A DNA stretch of 20,975 bases, taken from contig MDYQ01000328.1 in the NCBI GenBank assembly GCA_003024175.1, positions 1 to 20,975 of the forward strand, in the 5' to 3' direction. A program made the position numbers and the translations under genes. The notes beneath the pieces were generated by a model. That model saw nothing but the letters and a program-made list of their open reading frames with translations. It searched no databases and was not told where the DNA came from. Positions within the stretch are counted from its first letter, which is position 1, and each line of letters begins with the position of its first letter. This document shows positions 20,837-20,975 of the stretch, in pieces. This DNA comes from Planoprotostelium fungivorum (Eukaryota > Evosea > Variosea > Cavosteliida > Cavosteliaceae).

Positions 20837-20975
20837 ACGCCTCCGGAAGAAAGGAACAATGGACGAGAAGAGGCAACGGGCATAGAGAGTCCATCACCTA
20901 TAAATGAACCGCGTCTTACACACGATCTACAGAGTCTCCCTCTTATCTCGATTCGAATCATGCTTCTCTGGACTT

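Larger units (their letters stand above)
11819..20975 (-). repeat. Right arm of giant inverted repeat (9,157 bp)
   Basis: This is the reverse complement of the left arm and carries complete second copies of genes C, B and A. It runs to the very last base of the window, just as the left arm starts at the first. I see no telomere-type simple repeat at either outer end, so this does not look like the terminal inverted repeat of a finished linear molecule. Confidence 0.97.

Noticed and set aside
1-20975. Complete linear virus or plasmid with terminal inverted repeats
   Set aside because: There is no replication, capsid or mobility gene and no telomere-like end. The genes are intron-rich and include a host ribosome-assembly factor, so chromosomal DNA is more likely.
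1-20975. tRNA, rRNA or CRISPR array
   Set aside because: I found no tRNA cloverleaf, rRNA core sequence or regularly spaced direct repeats. The recurring short words are irregularly spaced.

Overview
This is microbial eukaryote nuclear DNA, read mainly from its introns. Three gene models become continuous only after removing 46 short GT-AG introns per arm (38 to 90 nt, mostly 38 to 60). Many introns open with GTGAG and have a CTGAC-like branch site just before the acceptor. The gene content (a RasGEF, a WDR18/Ipi3 ribosome-assembly factor and an F-box/ankyrin protein) would suit an amoebozoan or another gene-dense protist. That placement is a guess, because no rRNA or other marker is present.

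The main feature is a giant inverted repeat. Bases 1-9157 are mirrored by 11819-20975 (position x pairs with 20976-x), and I saw no mismatch wherever I compared them. The two innermost ends (9158-9327 and 11652-11818) are homologous but about 5% different. A single-copy spacer (9328-11651) lies between them. The repeat runs to the first and last base of the window, so the contig ends are set by the repeat.

Each arm, from the outer end inward, carries three genes. Gene A encodes 483 aa with a DUF1444/YtpQ-like domain and is transcribed toward the window end. Gene B encodes a 435-aa WDR18/Ipi3-like WD40 protein and is divergent from A, with only 19 bp between the two start codons. Gene C encodes a 1258-aa RasGEF in 26 exons, pointing toward the spacer. 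The exon sums of A, B and C (1452, 1308 and 3777 nt) are all multiples of three, which supports the splice models.

The spacer holds gene D (178 aa, unknown, two exons, convergent with C), whose 3' part runs into the left arm, and gene E (491 aa, intronless, F-box plus ankyrin-type repeats). A 41-codon 3' remnant of a D paralogue lies at the right inner edge. The genes do not form one pathway: B is a ribosome-assembly factor, C a Ras activator, E a probable ubiquitin-ligase adaptor, and A and D are unknown.

The least expected small-scale signal is a set of short palindromic words concentrated in the introns: CTACAACGTTGTAG and its halves, a TGACGTCA-containing 19-mer, and GTCGAC hairpins. They recur in different genes and in both orientations, which suggests that the introns share a dispersed, possibly mobile, ancestry.
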